Positions 26,708 to 34,877 of a stretch of 64,000 bases of DNA are shown here, one piece after another. The stretch lies in the NCBI GenBank assembly GCA_029245395.1, contig JAQWPL010000007.1, positions 1 through 64,000 of the forward strand, written 5' to 3'. The DNA is from Gammaproteobacteria bacterium (lineage in GTDB: Bacteria; Pseudomonadota; Gammaproteobacteria; Pseudomonadales; Pseudohongiellaceae). How positions within the stretch are numbered: position 1 is the first letter of the stretch; each line of letters begins with the position of its first letter. The notes under the pieces are model-generated. The model ran no database searches, had not been told where the DNA came from, and was given only the letters and a program-made list of their open reading frames with translations. Both the position numbers and the translations under genes were made by a program.

Positions 26708-27963
26708 TGAGTCTGTGCCAGGCTGACCACTATGACCTTGTCATTGTTGGTGCCGGCATGGTGGGTGCAAGCCTGGCTTGTATACTCGATAAAGCCTCTC
26801 TTGAAAGACCTTTGAAAATATTGCTGGTGGAGTCTGCACCAGTGCAATTGAATGCCCCCCCGGCTCAACCTTCCTTTGACGCTCGAAGCACTGTGCTTTC
26901 CTATGGCACGGTCGACTATTTGCGTAAACAAGCGTTTTGGCAGGCAATTGAGAATGACGCCCAGGCTATTACCCGTATCCATGTTTCCGACCAGGGTCGT
27001 TTAGGCTCGGCCTGGCTAAGTAATGAAGAGCAGGGCGTGGAAGCGCTTGGCTATGTCATCGAAAACCGTTTACTAGGCAGTCAGTTTAACCAGGTATTGT
27101 CGGCTGCTGACTCTATTGAACTGTGTCACTCAGTCAAAGTTTCTGCCCTTATTCCTACGGCTTCAGGTATGGCAGTAAAACTGGATAGCGGCAATGATCA
27201 GGAAGAAATTACTACTGAACTGGTAGTGCTGGCAGAGGGTGGCCGCTCGGGTCTGTGTGAACAACTAGGTATTCATCGAATTACTGAGTCCTACAATCAG
27301 TCTGCCATCATCGGCAACGTGGCCTTCACCAATTCGCACGACAATGTCGCTTATGAACGCTTCACACCAGATGGTCCGCTGGCACTTTTACCCTTGCCGG
27401 ATATCGATGATGAACATCGTGCCGCCTTGGTGTGGACGCAAAAAAGTAGTGAGTCTGAAGCCCTGCTGAATTTGCCCGACACAGAATTTCTTAGCCTTCT
27501 GCAACAGGCATTTGGTAACAGGGTGGGAGAATTCATTCGGGTTGGACAGCGGCATAGTTATCCTTTGAGCCTGGTAAAGGCTGAAGAACAAGTCAGGCCT
27601 GGCCTGGTATTACTGGGCAATGTAGCGCATTCCCTGCATCCGGTAGCAGGTCAGGGATTCAATCTGGCGTATCGGGACACCATGCGCCTGGCCGGTTTGT
27701 TGATTGAAGCGGTGAACAGTGAGTCGCCACTGGGAACTATTGCCATGCTGCACCGTTACCAGCAAAGCGCTGAAAATGATCAGGACAAAACGGCTGCCTT
27801 CAGTCATTACATAACAAGGCTGTTTTCCACTGGCAACCCGGCAGCGGTCTGGGCACGTAAATTTGGCTTGTTCAGTATTGACCTTGTGCTGCCACTGCGC
27901 CGAGCTTTTGCCAGAAGAGCTATGGGGTTGAGCGACCAGCAGGTCAAACTGGATGTTGGTTAG
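26707..27963 (+). CDS. ubiH: 2-octaprenyl-6-methoxyphenol hydroxylase (UbiH)
   Basis: The 418-residue flavoprotein has the FAD dinucleotide fold DLVIVGAGMVGASLACIL, the ARSTVLSYGTVDYL segment, and GNVAHSLHPVAGQGFNLAYRD, the second FAD-binding signature of ubiquinone hydroxylases. It hydroxylates the ring during aerobic ubiquinone biosynthesis at the inner membrane. Position after pepP is the conserved one. Assignment to UbiH rather than UbiI or UbiF rests on this context. Confidence 0.92.
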   Translation: MSLCQADHYDLVIVGAGMVGASLACILDKASLERPLKILLVESAPVQLNAPPAQPSFDARSTVLSYGTVDYLRKQAFWQAIENDAQAITRIHVSDQGRLGSAWLSNEEQGVEALGYVIENRLLGSQFNQVLSAADSIELCHSVKVSALIPTASGMAVKLDSGNDQEEITTELVVLAEGGRSGLCEQLGIHRITESYNQSAIIGNVAFTNSHDNVAYERFTPDGPLALLPLPDIDDEHRAALVWTQKSSESEALLNLPDTEFLSLLQQAFGNRVGEFIRVGQRHSYPLSLVKAEEQVRPGLVLLGNVAHSLHPVAGQGFNLAYRDTMRLAGLLIEAVNSESPLGTIAMLHRYQQSAENDQDKTAAFSHYITRLFSTGNPAAVWARKFGLFSIDLVLPLRRAFARRAMGLSDQQVKLDVG

Positions 27964-27983
27964 ACAATGACTGTTTTGAATCC

Positions 27984-28364
27984 ATGGATATCCTGAACAT
28001 TTCAGAGCAGATCCGAACTCTTGAAGAATCGTTATTGCATCAGGATTTTTCCAGTAGTCCTGAAGCGCTCGAAGCAATTATTTGTGATGATTTCAGGGAA
28101 GTTGATCCCAAGGGCAGGGAGTGTTCGCGAGATGATGTCATTTCCTGGCTGCTGCAGAAAGATCCGGCATCGTTTTGGGAGTTTTCTGAATTTGCCGTGC
28201 ATCAGCTTGCAGACAACGTTGTGCTTGCGACTTACCATGCTAAGCAAATTCTGCCAGAGTCTTCTTCCTCAGGATCAAAACACTGCTCTATCTGGCAGGC
28301 AACTAACCCTGAAAAAATCTGGCAACTGTTTTTTCACCAGTCAACAAAAATCTCCAGTAAATAG
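27984..28364 (+). CDS. SnoaL/NTF2-like DUF4440 protein
   Basis: The 126-residue protein has the cone-shaped NTF2-like pattern of DUF4440 proteins: an N-terminal helix (IRTLEESLLHQDF), ICDDFREVDPKGRECSRDDV, a central strand VVLATYHAKQI and the closing IWQLFFHQSTKI. Members bind small ligands or act as isomerase-like folds; no catalytic residues are obvious. It follows ubiH by 20 bases and could be the last gene of that operon. Confidence 0.75.
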   Translation: MDILNISEQIRTLEESLLHQDFSSSPEALEAIICDDFREVDPKGRECSRDDVISWLLQKDPASFWEFSEFAVHQLADNVVLATYHAKQILPESSSSGSKHCSIWQATNPEKIWQLFFHQSTKISSK

Positions 28365-28413
28365 AAGTAAGCTGAAAATTTCTTTACACAATCTTATTCT
28401 TACACTCGGTTAA

Positions 28414-28442
28414 CTTTAATTTTTCGTTAATCCTTTTTTAAT
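28414..28442 (+). promoter_or_regulatory. Putative Pho box before the porin gene
   Basis: Three 7-base units, CTTTAAT, CGTTAAT and TTTTAAT, start at 28414, 28425 and 28436, exactly 11 bases apart, the spacing of PhoB-binding direct repeats (consensus CTGTCAT). An A/T-rich -10-like TAATAA lies about 30 bases further on. The downstream gene is an OprP-like porin and phoBR is in the same window, which supports the reading. Confidence 0.5.
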
Positions 28443-28508
28443 TGAATCTTTATATCCTTCCTTCCTACATAATAAAAGCACTGTCTGAAAACTTTTAAAG
28501 GCGAAATC

Positions 28509-29840
28509 ATGGATAAATTTTATAAACAGTTGGTGATGATGGGAACTATGGCTGCAATCGTTCTGCCCCCTGTTGCTGTGCAGGCTGCAGACAAAGAATT
28601 ACTGGATATTCTTCTGTCCAATGACGCGATAACCCAGGGACAATACGATGATCTGCTGGCAAAGGAAGCGTTGACAACTGAAGATGCTGAAGAAATTGTG
28701 GTCAGTTTAGGCGACGGCAGCGGGCTGAATATAAGTGCTGATAACGGTGAATGGGTAGTAGGTATTGGCGGCCGATTGCACCTGGAATATGCCCAGCATG
28801 AACATGATTCAAGCCTGGGTGCTTTACCAGTAAATGGAAGTACAACCCGTCGCGCCCGTCTTGAAATGGATGGCACCATCTGGGGTAAATGGGGCTGGGC
28901 TGCTGAATTCGACCTGGCTGAAAACAAGACCGCACTTAAAGATGTGAAGATGGGTTTCGAGGGTGAAAACTTTTCACTGTATGCCGGAAACCAGAAACAG
29001 CCTTATAGCCTCTCCCTGGAAATGAGCTCCAACGATATCCCTTTTCTTGAAAGGTCAGTTGATAACGCCTTGGTCTCTGAACTGACTGATCGTGCTATTG
29101 GGTTGCGCCTGGAAACCAGCGGTGACAACTGGTTCTTTGCTGGTGGTGTGTTTGGAGACGAAATCGGTACCGATATTCAGGGCGATGAAGGCTGGGCCTC
29201 CATGGGTCGCTTTGTCTACGCGCCGATTATTAGTGATAACACTGTAGTGCATCTTGGTATTAGAGGTGCGTTGCGCAATATTGCCGATCCTCTTACTTTT
29301 CGGATAAAGGACGAGACCACTGACTGGTCCAATTTTGATATCGTCAATACCGGGACTCTTAGCGACACTGAAGAAGTCACTATGTTCGGTCCGGAATTTG
29401 CTGTTGCAATGGGTCCATTCACCATGATGGGTGAATACAGCACGATGGAAGTGTCCAGGGCAGGAGCAGATGATCTGGAATTTGATGCCTGGCATGTGGG
29501 TGCAGCGCTGTCACTGACTGGAGAACATAGAGCATCTTTTTATCGGATTGATGCTGGTGAATTCAAGGGCGTAAGACCATCCATTCCTTTTGACCCGGAC
29601 AATGGCCAATGGGGTGGTTTGGAACTGGTTGCCCGTTATGCCTCTATTGATCTCAATGACGGAACCTTCACCGGAGGTAATGAAGATGTGGTCAATGTAG
29701 GTATGAATTGGTATCTGAGTCGGAATATGCGTTATCTGTTTGACTGGACGCATATCGTGGACACGGATGAATCCAATACAGTCAGGATGTTTGCACCCGG
29801 GATGGATATATTCAGAATCAGGGCACAGTACAACTACTAA
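28509..29840 (+). CDS. OprP/OprO-like phosphate-selective porin
   Basis: The 443-residue outer-membrane protein has a signal peptide ending VQAA, a short helical N-terminal segment (LLSNDAITQGQYDDLLAKE) seen in this porin family, then alternating amphipathic strands (GIGGRLHLEYAQHEHD, RARLEMDGTIWGKWGWAAEF, FSLYAGNQKQPYSLSLEMSS) ending in the aromatic terminus IRAQYNY. Members form trimers for anion, often phosphate or polyphosphate, uptake. A putative Pho box precedes it. True anion specificity is not shown by sequence. Confidence 0.87.
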   Translation: MDKFYKQLVMMGTMAAIVLPPVAVQAADKELLDILLSNDAITQGQYDDLLAKEALTTEDAEEIVVSLGDGSGLNISADNGEWVVGIGGRLHLEYAQHEHDSSLGALPVNGSTTRRARLEMDGTIWGKWGWAAEFDLAENKTALKDVKMGFEGENFSLYAGNQKQPYSLSLEMSSNDIPFLERSVDNALVSELTDRAIGLRLETSGDNWFFAGGVFGDEIGTDIQGDEGWASMGRFVYAPIISDNTVVHLGIRGALRNIADPLTFRIKDETTDWSNFDIVNTGTLSDTEEVTMFGPEFAVAMGPFTMMGEYSTMEVSRAGADDLEFDAWHVGAALSLTGEHRASFYRIDAGEFKGVRPSIPFDPDNGQWGGLELVARYASIDLNDGTFTGGNEDVVNVGMNWYLSRNMRYLFDWTHIVDTDESNTVRMFAPGMDIFRIRAQYNY

Positions 29841-29844
29841 AATC

Positions 29845-30012
29845 GGATACAAGATACAGGATACAAAATGGATACAGGGTGGTTGGTTCAGGTAAGCGGA
29901 AAATTAAGGGAGTAATTCTTACATAGTGGTAATTTTGGCAAAATTAAAAATGTATTCCATGATCTTCGGTCTTCCAGAATCTTCATCCCTGTATCTTACC
30001 TCCTGTATCCGG
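29845..30012. repeat. Inverted ggatacagg repeat blocks flanking about 110 bp
   Basis: The left block (29845-29879) iterates GATACA-type units; the right block (29987-30012) contains their reverse complement (CCCTGTATC, CTCCTGTATCC). The outer ends match as GGATACA...TGTATCC. No credible gene lies between. The element stands between the porin stop and the trp leader, and the trp promoter is probably in or just after it. Confidence 0.6.
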
Positions 30013-30058
30013 TTTTTCGTCTTTACATCTATCCCGACTTCCTTCAGAATGCCGGCCC

Positions 30059-30133
30059 ATGAAAAAACACATTCAATTAAACAAGTGGTGGTGGCCAAAT
30101 TCTTTGGGCTGCCGTCTGTTTCAGAACATTTAA
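30059..30133 (+). CDS. trpL: trp operon leader peptide (TrpL), 24 residues
   Basis: A short frame reads MKKHIQLNKWWWPNSLG then CRLFQNI and stop. Three consecutive Trp codons (30086-30094) are the hallmark of a trp leader peptide: ribosome stalling there reports low charged tRNA-Trp. It lies about 165 bases before the fused anthranilate synthase gene and just before a mutually exclusive set of hairpins ending in a terminator. No strong Shine-Dalgarno sequence is seen, which is the weak point. Confidence 0.85.
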   Translation: MKKHIQLNKWWWPNSLGCRLFQNI

Positions 30134-30222
30134 TGCGGCAGGTGTAAATTTCCTAAAAAATTTACACCCTGTCATTGCTTGAAATAAAAAAAGGCCGCCC
30201 GGTAACCCAGGCGGCCTTTTTT
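30086..30222 (+). promoter_or_regulatory. trp attenuator
   Basis: The Trp-codon segment GGTGGCC (30090-30096) can pair with GGCTGCC (30107-30113) to form the first hairpin. That second segment, GGCTGCC, can alternatively pair with GGCGGCC (30210-30216), the 3' arm of the terminator. When the ribosome stalls at Trp codons the second segment is freed and the terminator is blocked; when it reaches the leader stop (30131-30133) the terminator forms. A perfect 11-bp A/T-rich hairpin (30141-30168) lies between and would bring the distant arms together. The pairing scheme is my inference from complementarity. Confidence 0.75.
30193..30222 (+). terminator. Intrinsic terminator of the trp leader
   Basis: GGCCGCC (30193-30199) and GGCGGCC (30210-30216) form a 7-bp GC stem with a 10-base loop, followed by TTTTTTCTTTT. 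A preceding A run also makes it usable on the other strand, but the gene order (porin and trp genes both plus strand) points to its attenuator role. Confidence 0.85.
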
Positions 30223-30298
30223 CTTTTCAGCAAAAAATCCCAGAAAAACTAAGCCCGCCTTCAAGGTTAACCAGGCAGCAACACCAGGAGGAAGGGCT

Positions 30299-32491
30299 AT
30301 GACCAATGTACGATCAACCAGGTATCTCACTGAGGGAGGCATCACTGTCTATCGGGCCAGTGTAAATGTGGATTACTGTAATGGCACTGAGGAAATCCAG
30401 GCGAAACTGGATACCTGCCAGGGGGCACTGTTCACTTCAGGCGTCGAATTTCCGGGGCGTTATACGCGTTGGGATGTTGGCTTTGTTAATCCGCCTCTGA
30501 AAATTCATGCCTGTGGCAGGCGCCTTGTTTTTACTGCACTGAACGGCCGCGGCGTTGTATTACTGAAATTTTTCGAAGACGTGGTATCAGGATGCGAAGC
30601 AGTAGGACAAGTTGAAGTAAGTGAGCAAGTCATCACGGCGGAACTAAAACCACCGCACAACATTGTTTTCGAGGAAGAGCGTAGCAGACAATTCACGGTA
30701 TTTTCCCTGTTGCGGGATGTGATAGCTCTGTTCCGAAGTGGCGAAGATGCCTGCCTGGGTTTGTATGGCGCTTTTGGTTATGAACTGGCCTTCCAGTTTG
30801 AAGCCATCGCATTGCAACTTGAAAGGGATCCGCAGGCGAAGGATTTAGTGTTGTACTTGCCGGATGAAATCCTGGTGGTGGATCATCAGAAAGAAAGCGC
30901 CAGCCGACACAGTTATGACTTTGAATCCAATGGTCTGATGACACGACTGATGCACCGGGATGGGATTGAACAGAAATTTGAGCTATCGACAGAAGCAGTA
31001 CCTTCAGGATCCTGTGACCATGCTCCGGGGGAATACGCTGAGACCGTGCACAAGGCGCTGAAATATTTTGCCAGGGGTGACCTGTTTGAAACTGTGCCCG
31101 GGCAGTTGTTTCGTGAAAAGTGCGTGGACTCGCCGGCAGATATTTTCCGTCGACTGAAAAAGCACAATCCTTCTCCTTATGGGGCCTTCATTAATCTTGG
31201 TGATGGCGAGTACTTGGTGGCCGCTTCACCGGAAATGTTTGTGCGAGTAGAGCAGCGGGAAACGGGTATGCGAGTAGAGACCTGTCCCATTTCAGGCACC
31301 ATCGCTCGAGGCAGCAATGCCATTGAGGATGCCGATCAGATCCGTACTCTATTGAATTCCGCCAAGGATGAGGCGGAGCTGTCTATGTGCACGGACGTGG
31401 ATCGCAATGACAAGTCCAGAATTTGTGAATCAGGCACAGTGAAAGTCATTGGTCGAAAGCAGATAGAGCTTTATTCAAGACTCATCCATACAGTCGACCA
31501 TGTTGAAGGCATGCTCAGGCCGCAGTTCGATGCACTGGATGCATTTCTCTCTCATACCTGGGCAGTGACTGTAACAGGGGCTCCGAAACATGCGGCCGTG
31601 CAGTTCATCGAGGCCCATGAAAAATCACCCAGGCGGTGGTATGGAGGCTCATTGGGATTTCTCCGCTTTAACGGGGAGATCAATACCGGACTGACCCTGC
31701 GAACGATACGTATCGACAAGGGCGTTGCTGAAATCCGCGCAGGCGCTACGCTGTTGTTTGACTCGATTCCTGAAGACGAAGAAGCCGAGACAAGACTTAA
31801 GGCGTCAGCCTTAGTGTCGGCCATTCGTAATGATTATCCAGGCGCTGCCTCAGGAGATGTCAGCGAAGAAAGTACTCCATGCGGAATGAATAAAAAGGTA
31901 TTGATGGTGGATCATCAGGATTCCTTCGTGCATACCCTTGCAGCCTATTTCAGGGAAACTGGAGCGAGCGTGAGTACTGTGCGACCAGACTCGGTGGCAG
32001 ATGTGCTGTCCAGTTTAGGTCCTGACCTTGTAGTTTTGTCACCCGGGCCCGGAAAGCCAGGTGATTTCGGTCTCAATGACACACTGTCACTCTGCCTGAA
32101 CGCAGGAATTCCTGTCTTTGGTGTCTGTCTGGGATTGCAAGGCATTGTGGAATATTTCGGCGGAGAATTGGGAACACTGGATTATCCAATGCATGGTAAA
32201 AGCAGTTGTATTGAAAAGACGCAAGGTAGTTTGTTTGACGGTATCCCATTGCCCATGACCATTGGGCGCTACCATTCATTGGTGGCGGATGTTGTGCCGT
32301 CCTGCATAAAAGTCACAGCGCGAACACCAGACGGTGTAGTGATGGCAATTGAACACAAAACATTACCGGTGAGTGCAGTGCAGTTTCATCCAGAATCCAT
32401 TCTCAGTCTGGGCAATAACTGTGGCACGAAAATCATTCGCAACGTGATGCATCACGTTACAATGCTAAATACACACGAGAAGATTGCATGA
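30299..32491 (+). CDS. trpE(G): Fused anthranilate synthase, components I and II (TrpE-TrpG)
   Basis: The 730-residue protein joins a chorismate-binding component I domain (about 1-515; landmarks LYGAFGYELAFQFE, CPISGTIARG, DEAELSMCTDVDRNDKSR, TWAVTVTGAPKHAA, RWYGGSLGFL) to a class I glutamine amidotransferase (about 533-720; LSPGPGKPGDFG, nucleophile Cys in GVCLGLQGI, catalytic HPES). It makes anthranilate from chorismate and glutamine, the first step to tryptophan. Such fusions are known from Rhizobium-type trpE(G), where expression is also attenuated by a Trp-rich leader. PhzE has a similar architecture, but the trpL leader argues for tryptophan synthesis. A strong AGGAGG precedes ATG; its stop overlaps the helicase start by four bases. 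Confidence 0.92.
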   Translation: MTNVRSTRYLTEGGITVYRASVNVDYCNGTEEIQAKLDTCQGALFTSGVEFPGRYTRWDVGFVNPPLKIHACGRRLVFTALNGRGVVLLKFFEDVVSGCEAVGQVEVSEQVITAELKPPHNIVFEEERSRQFTVFSLLRDVIALFRSGEDACLGLYGAFGYELAFQFEAIALQLERDPQAKDLVLYLPDEILVVDHQKESASRHSYDFESNGLMTRLMHRDGIEQKFELSTEAVPSGSCDHAPGEYAETVHKALKYFARGDLFETVPGQLFREKCVDSPADIFRRLKKHNPSPYGAFINLGDGEYLVAASPEMFVRVEQRETGMRVETCPISGTIARGSNAIEDADQIRTLLNSAKDEAELSMCTDVDRNDKSRICESGTVKVIGRKQIELYSRLIHTVDHVEGMLRPQFDALDAFLSHTWAVTVTGAPKHAAVQFIEAHEKSPRRWYGGSLGFLRFNGEINTGLTLRTIRIDKGVAEIRAGATLLFDSIPEDEEAETRLKASALVSAIRNDYPGAASGDVSEESTPCGMNKKVLMVDHQDSFVHTLAAYFRETGASVSTVRPDSVADVLSSLGPDLVVLSPGPGKPGDFGLNDTLSLCLNAGIPVFGVCLGLQGIVEYFGGELGTLDYPMHGKSSCIEKTQGSLFDGIPLPMTIGRYHSLVADVVPSCIKVTARTPDGVVMAIEHKTLPVSAVQFHPESILSLGNNCGTKIIRNVMHHVTMLNTHEKIA

Positions 32492-33933
32492 AAGATACCC
32501 TGCTGTTTGACCGCTTTGGTTTACATGAAAATTTACTGAAAAGCCTTTCAGCGCTTGGGCTGGAAACTCCCACACCAATACAGGTAGCGGTGATTCCTGC
32601 CATTCGCTCGGGGCAGGATATTCAGGCAAGTTCTGAAACGGGCAGCGGGAAAAGCGTAGCTTTCTTGTTGCCTATCTTGCAGAGAATGTTGGAGGCTCCA
32701 GCACCGGATACGGCTACACGCTGCCTGGTAATTAGTCCGACACGGGAATTAGCACTGCAACTGGATAAACATTGCCGCGATCTGGTTAAATTTTCTCCTG
32801 TTAATTCTCTGGCTGTTGTTGGTGGCGAACTTTTGAAAGAACAAAAGGCGAAGCTAAGAAAGAATCCGGAGATTGTGGTGGGAACACCTGGCAGGTTGCT
32901 GGAGCATACCCAGAAGAAATCCCTGCTGCTTGAAGATCTGGAGTTTCTGGTGCTGGACGAAGCCGATCGCACACTCGACATGGGTTTTCAGGAGGAAATT
33001 CTGGAAATTGTCAGTCGTTGTAACAGTAACAGACAGACTATCTTGCTTTCAGCGACGCTGGAGCACTCAGGTTTGGGAGCGATTTCACAAGAGGTGCAAA
33101 AGCAGCCTCAGCGAATTGCCATTGGCACCCATCGCAGCGCCCATGCAATGATTACCCAGGAGATCATTCTTGCGGATGATCACGGGCATAAAAAGCAGCA
33201 ATGCAACTGGTTGTTGGTTAATGAAAGTTTTAAGAAAGCGCTGGTTTTCACCAAAACCAGAGATCATGCTGAAGAGGTTGCCGCCTTTCTTATTAAGCAG
33301 GGCAGACCTGCAGCATGCCTGCATGGGGAAATGCAGCATGATGAACGCAAACAAGTGATGCATTTGTTTCGTGACGGCAAAGTTAAAGTACTCGTTGCCA
33401 CGGATCTGGCTGCACGTGGTCTGGATATTCCGACTATGGACCTGGTTATCAATTTTGCCATGGCGCGCTCAGGTGATGACTATGTGCATCGTATTGGCCG
33501 TACCGGCAGAGCCGGTGAAAGTGGCAAGGCCATTTCTCTAATTGGGCCTCAAGAATGGAATTTGATGGAAAGTATCCAGCGCTATCTGAAACTGTCATTC
33601 ACCACACGCGTTATCGAAGAACTACCCGCCAGGTTTTCAGGCCCGGCAAAAAAGAAAAAATCGGATAAGAAATCCCAGTCACGAAAGAAGGGTGATAACA
33701 AAGAGAAGCCAAAAGCGAAAGAACGTCACCGCAATCGCAAGAATATCGGTAAAAGGCGTACACCTACGGTAAGTAAGGAGCCTTCAGTCAATAAAGAGCC
33801 ATCAGCAAATAAAAAGCCCTCAGCGAGTAAAGAGCCCTCAGCTGGTAAAGAGCCCTCAGCAGACAGAAGGCCTGCAAGTGCGAAGAAAAATAAAGGTGGG
33901 GGTGATGGCTTTGCTCCCCTGACCCGAAAATAG
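32488..33933 (+). CDS. DEAD-box RNA helicase with repetitive basic tail
   Basis: The 481-residue protein has the Q motif (LETPTPIQVAVIP), motif I ASSETGSGKS, PTRELALQ, motif II VLDEADRTLDMGF, SAT and motif VI HRIGRTGRAG, as in SrmB/RhlE-type helicases that assist ribosome assembly or RNA decay. After about residue 385 comes a Lys-rich disordered tail with hexapeptide repeats of the KEPSA type. The ATG overlaps the trpE(G) stop (ATGA), so it is translationally coupled to an amino acid biosynthesis gene, an unusual pairing. Confidence 0.9.
   Translation: MKDTLLFDRFGLHENLLKSLSALGLETPTPIQVAVIPAIRSGQDIQASSETGSGKSVAFLLPILQRMLEAPAPDTATRCLVISPTRELALQLDKHCRDLVKFSPVNSLAVVGGELLKEQKAKLRKNPEIVVGTPGRLLEHTQKKSLLLEDLEFLVLDEADRTLDMGFQEEILEIVSRCNSNRQTILLSATLEHSGLGAISQEVQKQPQRIAIGTHRSAHAMITQEIILADDHGHKKQQCNWLLVNESFKKALVFTKTRDHAEEVAAFLIKQGRPAACLHGEMQHDERKQVMHLFRDGKVKVLVATDLAARGLDIPTMDLVINFAMARSGDDYVHRIGRTGRAGESGKAISLIGPQEWNLMESIQRYLKLSFTTRVIEELPARFSGPAKKKKSDKKSQSRKKGDNKEKPKAKERHRNRKNIGKRRTPTVSKEPSVNKEPSANKKPSASKEPSAGKEPSADRRPASAKKNKGGGDGFAPLTRK
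33772..33879 (+). repeat. 18-bp tandem repeats in the helicase tail
   Basis: Six consecutive 18-base units of the form AGTAAAGAGCCCTCAGCA, five close and the last degenerate, encode hexapeptides such as SKEPSV, NKEPSA, SKEPSA and GKEPSA. The repeat keeps the reading frame whatever its copy number, so length variation among strains would be tolerated. Confidence 0.85.
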
Positions 33934-33952
33934 GACAGGGGACCAGGCAGGA

Positions 33953-34693
33953 TTACCAGCTAATATTAGCAGCCAGCATGGTACTGAAACGTTCGATGGA
34001 TTCTTCTTTCTCTCCGACTACAACCAGGGTGCCACCAGGCATGGCGCTGATCATACCGTCAAAACGCGAGTCAGAAATTTCTATGTCTTGCTCCACAGGG
34101 GTATTAGGCAGAACCATAATAGTCACCGGTCCAACATCTCCCTGCACAACCATGTGAACACCCTGAACACCGTTTTCAATATCCACCCAGCAGTCTTCGG
34201 TGACATTAATGTTCAGGTTTTCCATATCCGGAGATTGCATAAATTCACTGCCGATACGGCTATTCATGACAGTGTTTACTTCAGCCAGGGCTAAAGGGGT
34301 ATCGTCGTTCAGGAATTCCAGTTCACTGTAGATATGACTGAAGACCATACCCTCCATGGGATTGGCTTCACTCTGCATGAAAATTGCGAGTACACCAATA
34401 GCGAGTACGAGGCCAGCGGCGTACTGAGCATTGCGACGCCAGAAGGAATCGTTGGCAGCGGCAACTTCAGTATCCGGGTGGAGCATGCCCTCGGGAATAT
34501 CCAGAAGCGTCTGTTTCAAACCTTCAGGCGCAGACACGGCCTCAAGACTGGCTCTGAGGTCAGAATCAAGTTGTTTTAGCTCGACAACCAGATGCTGTCG
34601 TTCAGGTGAACTAGCAGCGGCTTCGAGAAACTCTGTAGAGTCATCATGCGGATTGGCATGGGCTCTTTCATTAAATTGTTGGTCTTTCATCAT
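33953..34693 (-). CDS. DUF3379-type anti-sigma factor
   Basis: The product from ATG 34693 has a cytoplasmic helical N-terminus (about 1-85; ELKQLDSDLRASLEAVSAPEG), one transmembrane helix (YAAGLVLAIGVLAIFM) and a periplasmic domain with NVTEDCWVDIENGVQGVHMV. This is the DUF3379 layout found next to ECF sigma factors. It lies 185 bases downstream of such a sigma gene on the same strand, so it probably holds that sigma at the membrane. The classical HxxxCxxC zinc motif is absent in the N-terminal part. Confidence 0.72.
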   Translation of the reverse strand: MMKDQQFNERAHANPHDDSTEFLEAAASSPERQHLVVELKQLDSDLRASLEAVSAPEGLKQTLLDIPEGMLHPDTEVAAANDSFWRRNAQYAAGLVLAIGVLAIFMQSEANPMEGMVFSHIYSELEFLNDDTPLALAEVNTVMNSRIGSEFMQSPDMENLNINVTEDCWVDIENGVQGVHMVVQGDVGPVTIMVLPNTPVEQDIEISDSRFDGMISAMPGGTLVVVGEKEESIERFSTMLAANISW

Positions 34694-34737
34694 GTTTTTC
34701 CGGGTCAAATCGAAAAAAAACTTTTTAAAATCGTCGT

Positions 34738-34800
34738 TTTCTACTTTTAGCTACTTTCCTATCTACTTACCTGCCTACTACTTGCTGCTTCTTTTAAGCT
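34738..34800. repeat. Degenerate short-period ctactt repeats
   Basis: This noncoding stretch iterates 6-8 base units such as CTACTTTTAG, CTACTTTC, CTACTTAC and CTACTTGC. Similar degenerate iterations in other unit sequences occur in several other gaps of the window. It lies between the sigma factor and its anti-sigma gene. Confidence 0.5.
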
Positions 34801-34877
34801 AGATTTTTATCAAGTCAGTAGTCTTCAGACCTGGGATGGCGGGTTTTATTTCACACCTTAACTCTTATTAAACCCTA

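Noticed and set aside
29926-30147. 73-codon frame overlapping the trp leader
   Set aside because: It has no recognisable domain or ribosome binding site, and the overlapping frame with three Trp codons explains the region better.
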